Assembly (NCBI RefSeq): GCF_900100865.1
Contig: NZ_LT627734.1
Coordinates: 434,001 to 498,000 of the forward strand
From: Candidatus Aquiluna sp. UB-MaderosW2red
GTDB taxonomy: Bacteria > Actinomycetota > Actinomycetes > Actinomycetales > Microbacteriaceae
Length of the DNA: 64,000 bases
Direction of reading: 5' to 3'
Shown: in pieces, positions 52,974 to 61,415 of the stretch
How the letters are laid out: every line of letters begins with the position of its first letter
Position numbering within the stretch: the first letter of the stretch is position 1
Made by a program: the position numbers and the translations under genes
The notes under the pieces: generated by a model
Told to the model about the DNA's origin: nothing
The model's input: the letters and a program-made list of their open reading frames with translations, nothing else
Databases searched by the model: none

Positions 52974-53362
52974 GCACCAAGCTTTTGCTACTTGATACAA
53001 GTGCGCTTGTTTTCTACTTCCAGGGCGGTAAACGATTCGGGAAAAAGACTAAGAGCCTCCTCGAGTCAGCGATATCACTTTCTCTTTCACCACTTAGTTT
53101 CTTTGAAATCGGCTTGATGCAAAGAGGATCAAAGCGGGAGGCCAGTTTGCCTAGCCTCGATGGTTTTGCGGAGCTTGGCTTTGAGACGATGGCCTTTTCA
53201 CTCGAAGCCTCCGAGGCGGCCCTTGAGCTTCCCGCGGCGATAAAAGACCCGTTTGACCTGATGCTGCTTGGCCAAGCCAGCGCGGCTTCGATGGGATTTG
53301 TTACCTCAGACCGAACTATCATCGAGGCTGGCTTGGACTTTGTAATAGACCTGAGTCTTTAG
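52970..53362 (+). CDS. PIN-domain ribonuclease toxin (TA pair 2)
   Basis: About 130 residues from TTG 52970, which overlaps the antitoxin stop; an in-frame TTG at 52955 is possible but adds residues outside the fold. PIN acids: D9 (LLLLDTSALVF), E in LSFFEIGLM, D in KDPFDLMLL and D in VTSDRTIIE. Same family and layout as the toxin at 31729, though the two proteins are clearly diverged. Confidence 0.87.
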   Translation: MSTKLLLLDTSALVFYFQGGKRFGKKTKSLLESAISLSLSPLSFFEIGLMQRGSKREASLPSLDGFAELGFETMAFSLEASEAALELPAAIKDPFDLMLLGQASAASMGFVTSDRTIIEAGLDFVIDLSL

Positions 53363-53760
53363 GCCATCAAGTCTGAGATGCCAACATAACCGGTCTCAAT
53401 GTGCCCTTCGATGCCCCCTTGGGAGCCCTCGCGACCGATGCCGGATTGCTTTACCCACCAAATGGTCCGGCAGGGTTAGAGACGATTCCGGTGTTCAGCC
53501 TAAACACCCCAACCGCTAATCGCTTAGCTAGTCGCAGGCCGCGATTCAGGTCCTTGGTGAAGGCTTAGGCAACCAGGCCGTATTCGGTGTTGTTCGCCAG
53601 CCGCATCGCTTGATTCGAATCTTTGAAGTTGTAAATTGGAGCCACCGGTCCAGAGATTTCGTTGGACAAAATGTCACAGTTTCCGGGCACGGACCTCAGA
53701 ACCGTTGGCGGGTAGAAATAACCCTCAACCCGGGCTTCATTTATCTAGGGAGTGTTCGTG
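53359..53760 (-). pseudogene. gabD: 3' remnant of a succinate-semialdehyde dehydrogenase-like gene
   Basis: Minus-strand pieces match the C-terminal 130 residues of GabD-type enzymes: EGYFYPPTVL, VPGNCDILSNEISGPVAPIY, QAMRLANNTEYGLVA, then an in-frame stop where a Tyr is expected, FTKDLNRGLRLAKRLAVGV, SNPAGPFGG, a one-base deletion, and KQSGIGREGSQGGIEGHIET to the normal end. At least one stop and one frameshift, and no 5' half, make it a decayed fragment. The 60 bases to the CopA gene hold nothing clear. Confidence 0.85.
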
Positions 53761-53822
53761 ACAAGGCCTAAACCCTTTGCCCATCGGCTTGGCTAGTCAT
53801 CAAACACTCCTTCGCGGAATAC

Positions 53823-55910
53823 TTAGACTTGCCACCTCAAACGAAGCGAATTTGCAACTACCGAAACGCTCGAAAAGGCCATTGCTAGACCTGCGAGCAT
53901 CGGGTTTAGGAGCCCAAGTGCCGCGACTGGAATCAGCACAATGTTGTAGCCAAAGGCCCAGACCAGGTTTTGCATAATGTTGGCATAGGTTCGCTTCGCC
54001 AAGCGCAAAGCGAAAGGAATTGCTCTTGGGTCATCATCCAAAATGGTGATAGCGCTGGCGGCCTGAGCCGCGTGGGCGCCAGACCCCATGGCGATACCAA
54101 CACTTGCCGCGCTAAGTGCCGCGACGTCATTGATGCCATCTCCCACCATGGCGGTTGGAACTGTGGCATTTTGCAAATATTCAAGCTTGCCCTCGGGTGT
54201 GATGTGCCCCTCGAACTCTGTGACGCCGAGTTCGCCTGCGATGTATTCCACTCGCTTGGGGTTGTCTCCGGATAAGAGCATCGAACTTATACCCGCTTTA
54301 GAAAGCGTAGCTACGGCCGCTTTTGCGTTTGGTCGAAGCTGGTCGCTGAGCTCGATTAGACCGTGCGCCCAGCCTTCCCAAGCAACAACCACCAGGGTAT
54401 TGGGTCCGGCCTTGGAAATCGCTTCATCAAGCTCGGCTTGGTTTTGATAGCTGCCCGGTTTTTCAACAAAGACCTCTAGGGAGTCGATTAGACCGAACAT
54501 GCCCCTTCCGGGGACTTCTTTGATGTCGGTGGCAGTTTTGGCACTCGAAAGTTTTGCTATTGCTTTGGCCACCGGGTGCTTGGAGCCAGCTTCGATGGCT
54601 GCGGCATAAGCCAGCATTGTTGCGGTGCCGGCACCGCCAAGGCCAACCGAGTTCACGACCCGTAGCTCGCCATCTGTGAGCGTTCCGGTCTTATCAAAAA
54701 CCACCCGCCTTATTTTGGCCAAGAGACGCAGTGAATCGGGGTTGCGAATAACCACTGAGCGCTTGGTGCCAACCGAGGTTGCCACCACCAAGCTCATCGG
54801 AACCGCAATCCCCAAAGCGCAAGGGCAGGCGATCACCAAAACTGCAATCGCGGCCTCGAAGCCCGTGACACCATCGGCCAGTACAAAGTTCCAAACCAGA
54901 TAGGTTCCGATGGCAATCAGAATCACAATCGGCACAAACACCGAGGAGATCTGGTCGGTGAGTGAGCTGAGTTTGGTCTTCTGAGCCGTTGCCTCGCGAA
55001 CCAAATCCGCAATTCTCGAGAGCCTCGAGGTTGCCGCAGACGCGGTGACCTCGAGTTTGATTTCACCAGAGAGCGAGGTTGCCCCGGCACTTAGCACCGC
55101 ACCTTTTTCAAGCTCACTCGGCAGTGACTCACCGGTCAGGGTGGAGTTATCAATCGAGGCGTGGTTGGAAAGCAAAATACCGTCGGCCGGGATTCTTTCT
55201 CCCGATGCCACAAAGACCAAGTCACCGGATCGAATCAGGTGGCTCGCTACCTCTTGTCGAACCCCATCCCTTTCAACGGTGGCGGTTTCGGGCAGCGCGC
55301 TCAAGAGCGCTCGCACCGAGTCGGTGGCGCTTCTTCTAGCCCTAACCTCGATGTATCTTCCGATCAAAACCACTGTTGGCACAACCGCCGCCACCTCAAA
55401 ATATGAGTGCATGCCGTGGTCGAAAAGCAAAAATACGCTGTAGAAGTATGCCGCGGTTGAGCCAAGCGATACCAGAGTGTCCATCGTTGAGTCAAAGTGC
55501 CGAGCGTTCTTGATGGCCGCTTGGTGAAAAGGGAAGGCCACATAGAAATAAACGGGCGTGGCAAAGGCGGCCACTAGCCAAACCGAGCCGTCAAAGAAAA
55601 ACGCTGGAATCATCGCAAAGGCCATCGCCAAAACGCTCAGAACCGAGCCAATAAAGATTCTGGGCCTGAGCTTGGCAAGTTCGGGCTTACCGGCGCCAAC
55701 CGTGTAGCCGGCGTCGGAGACCGCCTTTTTTACAACATCCAAATCCACCGCAGAGCTAAAGCTCAGGTGCGCCTTCTCGGTTGCAAAGTCCACGTAGGCG
55801 CTGACCCCCTCGACCTTATTGAGATTCTTTTCGACCCTTCGGGCGCAAGCCGTGCAGGTCATGCCCTCAATCTCGAGTTCTAGAGGCGCATTAGGCATCG
55901 AGGGTTGCAA
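53823..55910 (-). CDS. copA: Copper-exporting P1B-type ATPase
   Basis: 695 residues. One N-terminal heavy-metal domain with C19/C22 (GMTCTACARR); membrane metal site CPC in VIACPCALGIAVPMSL; DKTGTLTDGE phosphorylation site; HP motif in GSKHPVAKAI; GDGINDVAALSAA hinge. The last membrane helices have NLVWAFGYNIVLIPVAALG, the YN of Cu(I) pumps. Exports Cu(I). Overlaps copZ by 20 bases, the last gene of the arsR-DUF4395-copZ-copA unit. Confidence 0.93.
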   Translation of the reverse strand: MQPSMPNAPLELEIEGMTCTACARRVEKNLNKVEGVSAYVDFATEKAHLSFSSAVDLDVVKKAVSDAGYTVGAGKPELAKLRPRIFIGSVLSVLAMAFAMIPAFFFDGSVWLVAAFATPVYFYVAFPFHQAAIKNARHFDSTMDTLVSLGSTAAYFYSVFLLFDHGMHSYFEVAAVVPTVVLIGRYIEVRARRSATDSVRALLSALPETATVERDGVRQEVASHLIRSGDLVFVASGERIPADGILLSNHASIDNSTLTGESLPSELEKGAVLSAGATSLSGEIKLEVTASAATSRLSRIADLVREATAQKTKLSSLTDQISSVFVPIVILIAIGTYLVWNFVLADGVTGFEAAIAVLVIACPCALGIAVPMSLVVATSVGTKRSVVIRNPDSLRLLAKIRRVVFDKTGTLTDGELRVVNSVGLGGAGTATMLAYAAAIEAGSKHPVAKAIAKLSSAKTATDIKEVPGRGMFGLIDSLEVFVEKPGSYQNQAELDEAISKAGPNTLVVVAWEGWAHGLIELSDQLRPNAKAAVATLSKAGISSMLLSGDNPKRVEYIAGELGVTEFEGHITPEGKLEYLQNATVPTAMVGDGINDVAALSAASVGIAMGSGAHAAQAASAITILDDDPRAIPFALRLAKRTYANIMQNLVWAFGYNIVLIPVAALGLLNPMLAGLAMAFSSVSVVANSLRLRWQV

Positions 55911-56112
55911 AACTCTTCGCGGTGTAACCAGCCTCGGCTACCGCTTCAACAAGCTGATTGTTTGTTACGTTATCCGCCTCAAGCACTGCCTTGCCAGTCT
56001 CGTGGTCCACCTTCACTTGGCTCACGCCAGTGATGGCCTCTAGTTCCTCGGTGACGCTTTTGGAGCAGTGACCACAGGTCATGCCCTCGATGCTGATTTC
56101 GATTTTGCTCAT
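55891..56112 (-). CDS. copZ: Copper chaperone CopZ
   Basis: 73 residues, a single heavy-metal-associated domain with C13/C16 in GMTCGHCSKSVTEELEAI and the usual VSQVKVDHETGKA strand. Carries Cu(I) to CopA in the cytosol. Lies 3 bases after the DUF4395 gene and overlaps copA, so they are one transcript. Confidence 0.92.
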   Translation of the reverse strand: MSKIEISIEGMTCGHCSKSVTEELEAITGVSQVKVDHETGKAVLEADNVTNNQLVEAVAEAGYTAKSFATLDA

Positions 56113-56115
56113 TTT

Positions 56116-56640
56116 CTATTTTCCTTCCGGGTGGTAATTGCAAAGATCGCCCGAGCGAAGCCTGGGCTTGTCTTTGGAAAACTTTTGGTGCAGCCAGCAG
56201 CCGGCACAAAAACCGAAGGCCGCTTCGGCGAATAAAAAGACCATGCAAACTGCACACAGGGCTAAAGTTAGGGAGCCCTGCAGCCCCAGCCAACCTGTCA
56301 TGAAACAGGCAAGCACGACCATGCCAAAGCCGATGGCCCAGGCGGTTTGCTTGGGCTTCGCCTCAACCCATTCGGGTCTTTGGTTCCTGACAAAGAAACC
56401 ACCGACTACCAAGCCTGGCGAAAAGCGTTGGCCAAAAAATAACCTCATGAACATGTCAAACATAAAAAATGCACCGAAGGCTCTCAGAAGGTCAAAGTCC
56501 CCTGAGGTTGCGGCAATCAGCCAACCAGAGAAGCCAAAGACAAAGAGCAGGCCGGCACCGGCTCGCACTGCTCTTTCATTGAACACTGCGAAATCATGAT
56601 CGGGGATCATTACCCCGAATGAGGTTTGGGTAATGGTCAT
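56116..56640 (-). CDS. DUF4395-domain membrane protein
   Basis: 174 residues from ATG 56640, whose ATGA overlaps the arsR stop; a longer frame to 56805 lies inside arsR. Four or so helices, then a C-terminal CxxC in FGFCAGCWLHQKFS, the DUF4395 pattern. FDMFMRLFFGQRFSPG is characteristic. Family members occur beside redox and metal-resistance genes; function unknown, possibly thiol/metal handling at the membrane. Confidence 0.8.
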   Translation of the reverse strand: MTITQTSFGVMIPDHDFAVFNERAVRAGAGLLFVFGFSGWLIAATSGDFDLLRAFGAFFMFDMFMRLFFGQRFSPGLVVGGFFVRNQRPEWVEAKPKQTAWAIGFGMVVLACFMTGWLGLQGSLTLALCAVCMVFLFAEAAFGFCAGCWLHQKFSKDKPRLRSGDLCNYHPEGK

Positions 56641-56969
56641 GAAAATAACTTTGCAATCTGGCCCCAACGCTCGGTATTGAGCGAATACCAGACCCAGGTG
56701 CCGCGGCGCTCGCGGTTGATGATGCCAACCTCGGAGAGTTTTTTGAGGTGGTGACTGATGGTTGGCTGGCTGAGCCTGAGTGGGCCGGTTAGATTGCAGA
56801 CGCAAGCTTCTTTTTGGTCAGACTTGGCAATCATTGCCAAGATCTGCAACCTGGTTGGGTCGGCTACCGCTTTTAGCAGCTCCGAGAATTCCTCGGCTTT
56901 GGTTCTTGCCATCAGCGAGGACTCCGCGCCGGGAGCGCACTCCAGCAGTTCCAGCCTCAGGTTATTCAC
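56637..56969 (-). CDS. arsR: ArsR-family metalloregulator
   Basis: 110 residues, winged helix with VADPTRLQILAMIAKSD and the recognition helix LSQPTISHHLKKLSEVGII. The arsenic-type sensor cysteines C56 and C58 are in EACVCNLTG, and C11 near the N-terminus could complete a three-cysteine site. It should repress the divergent intergenic promoters and be released by As(III)/Sb(III). It heads a transcript with copper genes, which is unusual. Confidence 0.9.
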   Translation of the reverse strand: MNNLRLELLECAPGAESSLMARTKAEEFSELLKAVADPTRLQILAMIAKSDQKEACVCNLTGPLRLSQPTISHHLKKLSEVGIINRERRGTWVWYSLNTERWGQIAKLFS

Positions 56970-56985
56970 TTTAAGTTCACTTCCT

Positions 56986-57003
56986 TAGATAGACAATCAT
57001 CTA
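56986..57003. promoter_or_regulatory. Candidate ArsR operator between the divergent transcripts
   Basis: TAGAT (56986-56990) and ATCTA (56999-57003) form an inverted repeat around AGACAATC, with TTAGATAG..TCATCTATAA as the wider pattern. It lies between arsR (minus) and the aquaporin gene (plus) and resembles the AT-rich operators of ArsR/SmtB proteins. Confidence 0.55.
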
Positions 57004-57044
57004 TAAGCTCAACCTAAGCCTAAGTCATTCAGTCAGGAAATCAA

Positions 57045-57719
57045 GTGCTAATTATTAAAGCGCGCAAGTATCTTGCGGAGTTTTTGGGAGTTGCGATTTT
57101 AGTTGCGACGGTAATTGGTGCGGGTTTTATGGCTGCCGAATTAAGGGCCGATCCGGCCCTTAGTCTTTTGATGGCAGCTTTGGCCGTCGGTGCGGTGCTG
57201 TTCGTGTTAATCACGACTCTGATTGGCGTCTCCGGGGCTCAGCTAAACCCCGTGGTGACAATGGTGCTTGTTATTCAAAGAGTGATGCCTGCCAGAGACG
57301 CCTTTTGGTATGTCGTTTTTCAGTTGTTGGGTGGCTTTGTCGGTGCCGTAATCGCAAACGCAATGTTTGAGAAAGCCCTGATTGGCCGAAGCGATTTGTT
57401 GCGGGCGGGCAGTGGCCAACTGATTGGTGAGCTGGTGGCTAGTTTTGGATTGGTTTTTGCCATTTTGGTTTTGATTCGAATCGACAGAGCCGTTCTGATT
57501 GCTCCGGTGGTGGGTGCCTGGGTTTTGGCCGGGCACCTTTTCACATCCTCGACCTCATTTGCCAATCCGGCCGTGACTTTTGGTCGCGGTTTCACGGATG
57601 CAATTTCGGGCATTCACTGGGATTCAGTGCCGGGCTTTGTGGTGTTTCAGATTCTAGGTGCACTTTTAGCCCTAATAGTTTTCATATTTTTCTATCCAAA
57701 AACTAAGGAGCAAAAATGA
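57045..57719 (+). CDS. Aquaporin/MIP channel, probable arsenite efflux channel
   Basis: 224 residues, six helices with two half-helix motifs: NPV in SGAQLNPVVTMVLV and NPA in SFANPAVTFGRGFTD. Instead of an ArsB or Acr3 pump, this channel lies before arsC; in other bacteria such aquaglyceroporins (AqpS) let arsenite leave after ArsC reduces arsenate. GTG start. Overlaps arsC by 4 bases (ATGA). Confidence 0.87.
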   Translation: MLIIKARKYLAEFLGVAILVATVIGAGFMAAELRADPALSLLMAALAVGAVLFVLITTLIGVSGAQLNPVVTMVLVIQRVMPARDAFWYVVFQLLGGFVGAVIANAMFEKALIGRSDLLRAGSGQLIGELVASFGLVFAILVLIRIDRAVLIAPVVGAWVLAGHLFTSSTSFANPAVTFGRGFTDAISGIHWDSVPGFVVFQILGALLALIVFIFFYPKTKEQK

Positions 57720-58120
57720 TCGCCTCGGTAATGTTCGTCTGTGTTCATAATGCGGGTCGCAGCCAAATGGCAGCGGGTTATCTGAGTCACCTGGCAGGTG
57801 ATCGGATTGAGGTGCGCTCCAGCGGCACAGCCCCGGCTGATTCGGTCAACACTGCGGTGGTTGAGGCCATGGCTGAAGAGGGCATCGATATTTCGAAAAA
57901 CACGCCCAAGGTGCTTACCAATCAAGATGTCAAAGATTCCGATTATGTAATAACCATGGGCTGCGGAGATGCCTGCCCGTTTTATCCCGGGAAGGTTTAT
58001 TTGGATTGGCAGCTACAAGACCCAGCCGGCCAGGGAGTGGATTTTGTCAGGCCGATTCGCAACGAAATTAGAGCGTTAGTTGAGGCCCTAATCTCTCGGA
58101 TTGACGCTAAAGAAAAATAG
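57716..58120 (+). CDS. arsC: Arsenate reductase (thioredoxin-type, LMW-phosphatase fold)
   Basis: 134 residues. P-loop CVHNAGRSQMA with nucleophile C9, N12 and R15; the later segment TMGCGDACPFYPGKVYLDWQ carries two further cysteines, and LQDPAGQ matches this ArsC class. Reduces As(V) to As(III). Coupled to the channel gene by overlap. Confidence 0.92.
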   Translation: MIASVMFVCVHNAGRSQMAAGYLSHLAGDRIEVRSSGTAPADSVNTAVVEAMAEEGIDISKNTPKVLTNQDVKDSDYVITMGCGDACPFYPGKVYLDWQLQDPAGQGVDFVRPIRNEIRALVEALISRIDAKEK

Positions 58121-58224
58121 TCAATGCTTCACAGCTTTCACACTGAAAACTGTCCTGTTTCTGGCGTACACTTTTGGGGTATTCCCGCCTGGGTGGTCGC
58201 GGCAATAAATTTAGGCGGATTTGA

Positions 58225-58857
58225 TTGAACTGGCTTGATGCGCAACACATCATCAACTCTTTTGGCGACTGGGCAGCAATAGCCGTAGCCGCGGTAATTT
58301 TTCTAGAAACAGCCTTCATCCTGACATCTTTTTTGCCTGGCGACTCGCTGCTATTTCTCACCGGCCTTGCCTTGGCAACTAGCGAAAGCTGGTTGCCAGA
58401 TTGGCTTGGGTTTATTTTGATCTGGATGGCTGCCTTTTTTGGCAGCCAGGTCGGGTACTGGATTGGATACAAAATTGGCCCGCCATTATTTGAGCGAAAT
58501 AGTAATTTCCTATTGAATCAAAGGGTTTTGGATAAAACCCACGAGTTCTTTGAAAAGTACGGCGCCAGGGCGGTTGTGATGGCAAGGTTCTTGCCAATTC
58601 TTAGAGCCTTGATCCCGATGTTGGCTGGAATCTCAAAAATGGATTCCAAGCGCTTTACCAAACTCAACGCCCTGGGTTCCACGATTTGGGTTGGGTTATT
58701 TATGTTTGCCGGCTATTGGCTGGGGCAGTTCCCGTTGGTCAAGAACCACCTAGAAATCACTGTGATTATCATCATCGTTTTCACCACCATGTTGCTGCCA
58801 ATTGAGATTCTGAGAACTCGCATCGCCAAAAAAATAGCTGCTAAAAAGGCGCGTTAG
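58225..58857 (+). CDS. DedA-family membrane protein (1)
   Basis: 210 residues, about five helices. Signature segments ETAFILTSFLPGDSLLFLTG and EKYGARAVVMARFLPILRAL followed by PMLAGIS are classic DedA/SNARE-associated motifs. Relatives move lipid carriers such as undecaprenyl phosphate across the membrane. TTG start. Basic C-terminal tail (AKKIAAKKAR). Overlaps tadA by 4 bases, convergent. Confidence 0.88.
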   Translation: MNWLDAQHIINSFGDWAAIAVAAVIFLETAFILTSFLPGDSLLFLTGLALATSESWLPDWLGFILIWMAAFFGSQVGYWIGYKIGPPLFERNSNFLLNQRVLDKTHEFFEKYGARAVVMARFLPILRALIPMLAGISKMDSKRFTKLNALGSTIWVGLFMFAGYWLGQFPLVKNHLEITVIIIIVFTTMLLPIEILRTRIAKKIAAKKAR

Positions 58858-59297
58858 CGTTTTTTGTCAAAGAACTCTTTCAGTATTGCTGAGCATTCCT
58901 TTTCAAGAACTCCGGGGATAACCTCGATTGGCTTACCAAGTCTTTGGTCTCTTAGTAGGTCCATGATCGAGCCTGCAGCACCAACTCTTTGATCCCAGGC
59001 CCCAAAGACCACCTTGGGGATTCTGGCGGCAATGATTGCCCCGGCACACATCGCGCAAGGCTCCAGGGTGACAATGAGCGTGCAACCGATCAGTCGGTAG
59101 TCATGTAGTTTTCTAGTGGCCTGTCTAATAACCTCGATTTCAGCGTGTGAGGTGGGGTCTTTTAGGGCCTCTTTGCGGTTGTGACCGCGTGCGATGACCT
59201 CGCCCTGGGCATTGATCAGAATTGCCCCCACTGGCACGTCTTCGCCTGCCTTAGCGGCCTCTATCAGAGCCAGTTGCATAAACTCAAGATTGTTCAC
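58854..59297 (-). CDS. tadA: tRNA-specific adenosine deaminase
   Basis: 147 residues. Zinc site H51/E53 in SHAEIEVI and PCAMC (C81, C84) with VPVGAILINAQGEVIARGHN before them. Converts A34 to inosine in tRNA-Arg(ACG). C-terminal tail with LKEFFDKKR. The 276 bases upstream hold no tRNA; they include a GCGAAGC-AAA-GCTTCGC hairpin at 59407-59423. Confidence 0.92.
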   Translation of the reverse strand: MNNLEFMQLALIEAAKAGEDVPVGAILINAQGEVIARGHNRKEALKDPTSHAEIEVIRQATRKLHDYRLIGCTLIVTLEPCAMCAGAIIAARIPKVVFGAWDQRVGAAGSIMDLLRDQRLGKPIEVIPGVLEKECSAILKEFFDKKR

Positions 59298-59573
59298 GCA
59301 TCAGAGCCTAGAACTAATAAAACCGGTTGTCATTTTTGGTAATAAATTGACAATCCGGGTTTTATCCCGCATTCTTTTCCCAATGACTACTCGGGCCGCC
59401 TCTCTAGCGAAGCAAAGCTTCGCAATGATGTCCTGCCCGATGTGTATGTGCATGCGCACGTGTCTGTAATCGAAAACTCTTAGTTTTTCGATCACCCCCA
59501 GGCACCAGCATCCCGACAAACGCACGTGATTCGTGCCTTTATCCCATCCGCACATAAAAAAGGAATTCGAAAA

Positions 59574-60167
59574 ATGTCATTAATCACTAAAACCGAAACC
59601 CAAGCTCGTGGCTTCGCTCTCTACGTTGGCATCTCCGAGCAGGAGGCTCAAGCCGCGGGATTGTCTTTAGCCCAGCTTGCCCAGGAGCTGCGCCAAAGAG
59701 TGGCCGAGCTGGTGCCGCAAAAGGCCAATGAAACCTATGCGGCGATTGCTTTGGCTCCGGTAAACACCGCCGGCAGTAACCTCGCTATTACCCGCCTAGC
59801 TCTTCATGAACCCAAGGCCACCAGGGCGATAGCGCCAGCACCCCAGGCCACCAAGCCCGCTAAGGGAATCGTGGTTGACCTCATTAGAAGAAGGCTCTTT
59901 GTTGATGGCAGAAGCGCAAATTTGACTTCAAAAGAATTCGAACTCTTAGCATTTCTAATCGAGAACGAGGGCAGCACGGTGACTCGATCGCAGATCGCCG
60001 GGATCTCAGAGCGCTGCGGTGAAGCCAAGCTTAATTCCAGGACCATCGATGTTCACGTGCGCAGGCTGCGCTCTAAGATCTCGGGCTATGAGGATATTGT
60101 TCGCACCGCTCGCGGCAGCGGCTATCGTTTTGATAAGCACCCCGATGTTTTGATTGAAGAGCTATAG
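59574..60167 (+). CDS. OmpR/PhoB-type winged-helix regulator without receiver domain
   Basis: 197 residues from ATG 59574 (AAGGAA 8 bases before). The C-terminal winged helix (about 105-190) is typical: LTSKEFELLAFLIENEGSTV, RTIDVHVRRLRSKISG and RTARGSGYRF. The first 100 residues are not a receiver domain; residues 12-60 look like a small helical domain (ISEQEAQAAGLSLAQLAQEL), followed by an Ala/Pro-rich linker. It may respond to something other than phosphorylation. Its end overlaps the upstream non-coding part of the kinase frame. Confidence 0.8.
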   Translation: MSLITKTETQARGFALYVGISEQEAQAAGLSLAQLAQELRQRVAELVPQKANETYAAIALAPVNTAGSNLAITRLALHEPKATRAIAPAPQATKPAKGIVVDLIRRRLFVDGRSANLTSKEFELLAFLIENEGSTVTRSQIAGISERCGEAKLNSRTIDVHVRRLRSKISGYEDIVRTARGSGYRFDKHPDVLIEEL

Positions 60168-60174
60168 GAAAAAA

Positions 60175-60771
60175 ATGGCCCAGGTGAAACTTTCTGAATC
60201 CAGCGCTCTTCAAAAGCTGACGGATCTTGCGCTAGATCTAAAGGACAAGGTCCCAACCCCAATCATCCTGATAGACGGTAGAGCCGCTGCCGGCAAAACC
60301 AGCCTCGCAAATCAATTGGCCGAGTCGGTATTTCAGGCCGATAAACAACTCCCCAAGATCATCCACATGGATGATCTCTACCCGGGCTGGGAGGGCCTAA
60401 GAGCAGGCTCTAATTACCTAACCCAACAGATTCTTGCCCCGCTATATTCTGGCAAAGCCGCAAGCTGGCAGGTTTGGGATTGGGAGTTGGGTGAAAGAGG
60501 AAGTGGTTTGGAATCTGGCAATGGTTGGCGAGAGTTTGATGGCGGGAATCTTCTGATCATCGAAGGTTGCGGGGCACTCAGCAGACAGGCGGCTGAGCTT
60601 ACCCAGCTAAGTGTTTGGGTCGAATCGGAGTCGACAATAAGAAAAGAGCGCTTCTCAAATCGAGACGGCAAAGCATTTGATGGTTTTTGGGGAATCTGGG
60701 CGGCTCAAGAGGATGAATTTTATCAAACCGAATCAAGCCCCAAGCTGGCTGACTACCTAGTAGTCAATTAG
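60175..60771 (+). CDS. P-loop (uridine-kinase-like) small-molecule kinase
   Basis: 198 residues from ATG 60175, 7 bases after the regulator stop. Walker A in LIDGRAAAGKTSLANQL, HMDDLYPGW as the Asp-containing lid strand and LIIEGCGALSRQ as Walker B. It resembles uridine-kinase-like ATP-binding proteins of actinobacteria. Substrate unknown. Convergent 4-base overlap with the second DedA gene. Confidence 0.75.
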   Translation: MAQVKLSESSALQKLTDLALDLKDKVPTPIILIDGRAAAGKTSLANQLAESVFQADKQLPKIIHMDDLYPGWEGLRAGSNYLTQQILAPLYSGKAASWQVWDWELGERGSGLESGNGWREFDGGNLLIIEGCGALSRQAAELTQLSVWVESESTIRKERFSNRDGKAFDGFWGIWAAQEDEFYQTESSPKLADYLVVN

Positions 60772-61406
60772 CTAACTCGGTTCGCTCTCCAGGTTCTGAC
60801 CCCTGCGATGAGGCTGAGCGTAATCACAACAATCGCAATCACATAGACCATCGAGCGAACCCAAGGGATCGTGTAGGTGAAGTAGCCCGCGAGGGTCAGC
60901 CCACAACCCCAGAGCATTGCCCCGGTTAGGTTTGCGCTAAAAAACTTGTAGTAGTTCATCTTTCCAATGCCGGCCAATGCCGGCATGATTACTCGGCCCC
61001 ACGGTATGAAGCGGGCCACAACAATCGACCACCAGCCATAACGCAGGTAGAACTGCTCGGAGCGAGCAATCGCCTTAGTGAGCCAGGGGCCTTCTCGCTT
61101 ATCTAAATAAGGTCTCCCGTAGTGCCGGCCCAATGTGTAGCCCACCTGATCGCCCAACCAGGCCGCGACCCCGACCCCGACCACCATGAAGTAGATGTTG
61201 ATTGATTCGGGGTGAGCGGCGGCAATTAGGCCTCCGGCAAAAATCAGTGAGTCACCGGTAATAAAGGGAATGAAGGCTCCAATAAATAAACCAGTGCCCG
61301 CAAAAACCAGACCAAAAACAGCAACATAAAACATGATTGGGCCGACTATGTCGAACCAGCCAACTATGGTCTCGGTCGCAGAGGACCGAATCAAAACTGT
61401 GGGCAT
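60768..61406 (-). CDS. DedA-family membrane protein (2)
   Basis: 212 residues with the DedA pattern: GAFIPFITGDSLIFAGGLIA and LRYGWWSIVVARFIPWGRVI followed by PALAGIG. Paralogous to the protein at 58225 but diverged. About 2 kb apart with tadA and two other genes between them. Confidence 0.87.
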   Translation of the reverse strand: MPTVLIRSSATETIVGWFDIVGPIMFYVAVFGLVFAGTGLFIGAFIPFITGDSLIFAGGLIAAAHPESINIYFMVVGVGVAAWLGDQVGYTLGRHYGRPYLDKREGPWLTKAIARSEQFYLRYGWWSIVVARFIPWGRVIMPALAGIGKMNYYKFFSANLTGAMLWGCGLTLAGYFTYTIPWVRSMVYVIAIVVITLSLIAGVRTWRANRVS

Positions 61407-61415
61407 AGCGAAATT

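Noticed and set aside
59301-59555. 84-codon minus-strand frame upstream of tadA
   Set aside because: No ribosome site or family; His/Arg/Cys-rich composition typical of non-coding frames.
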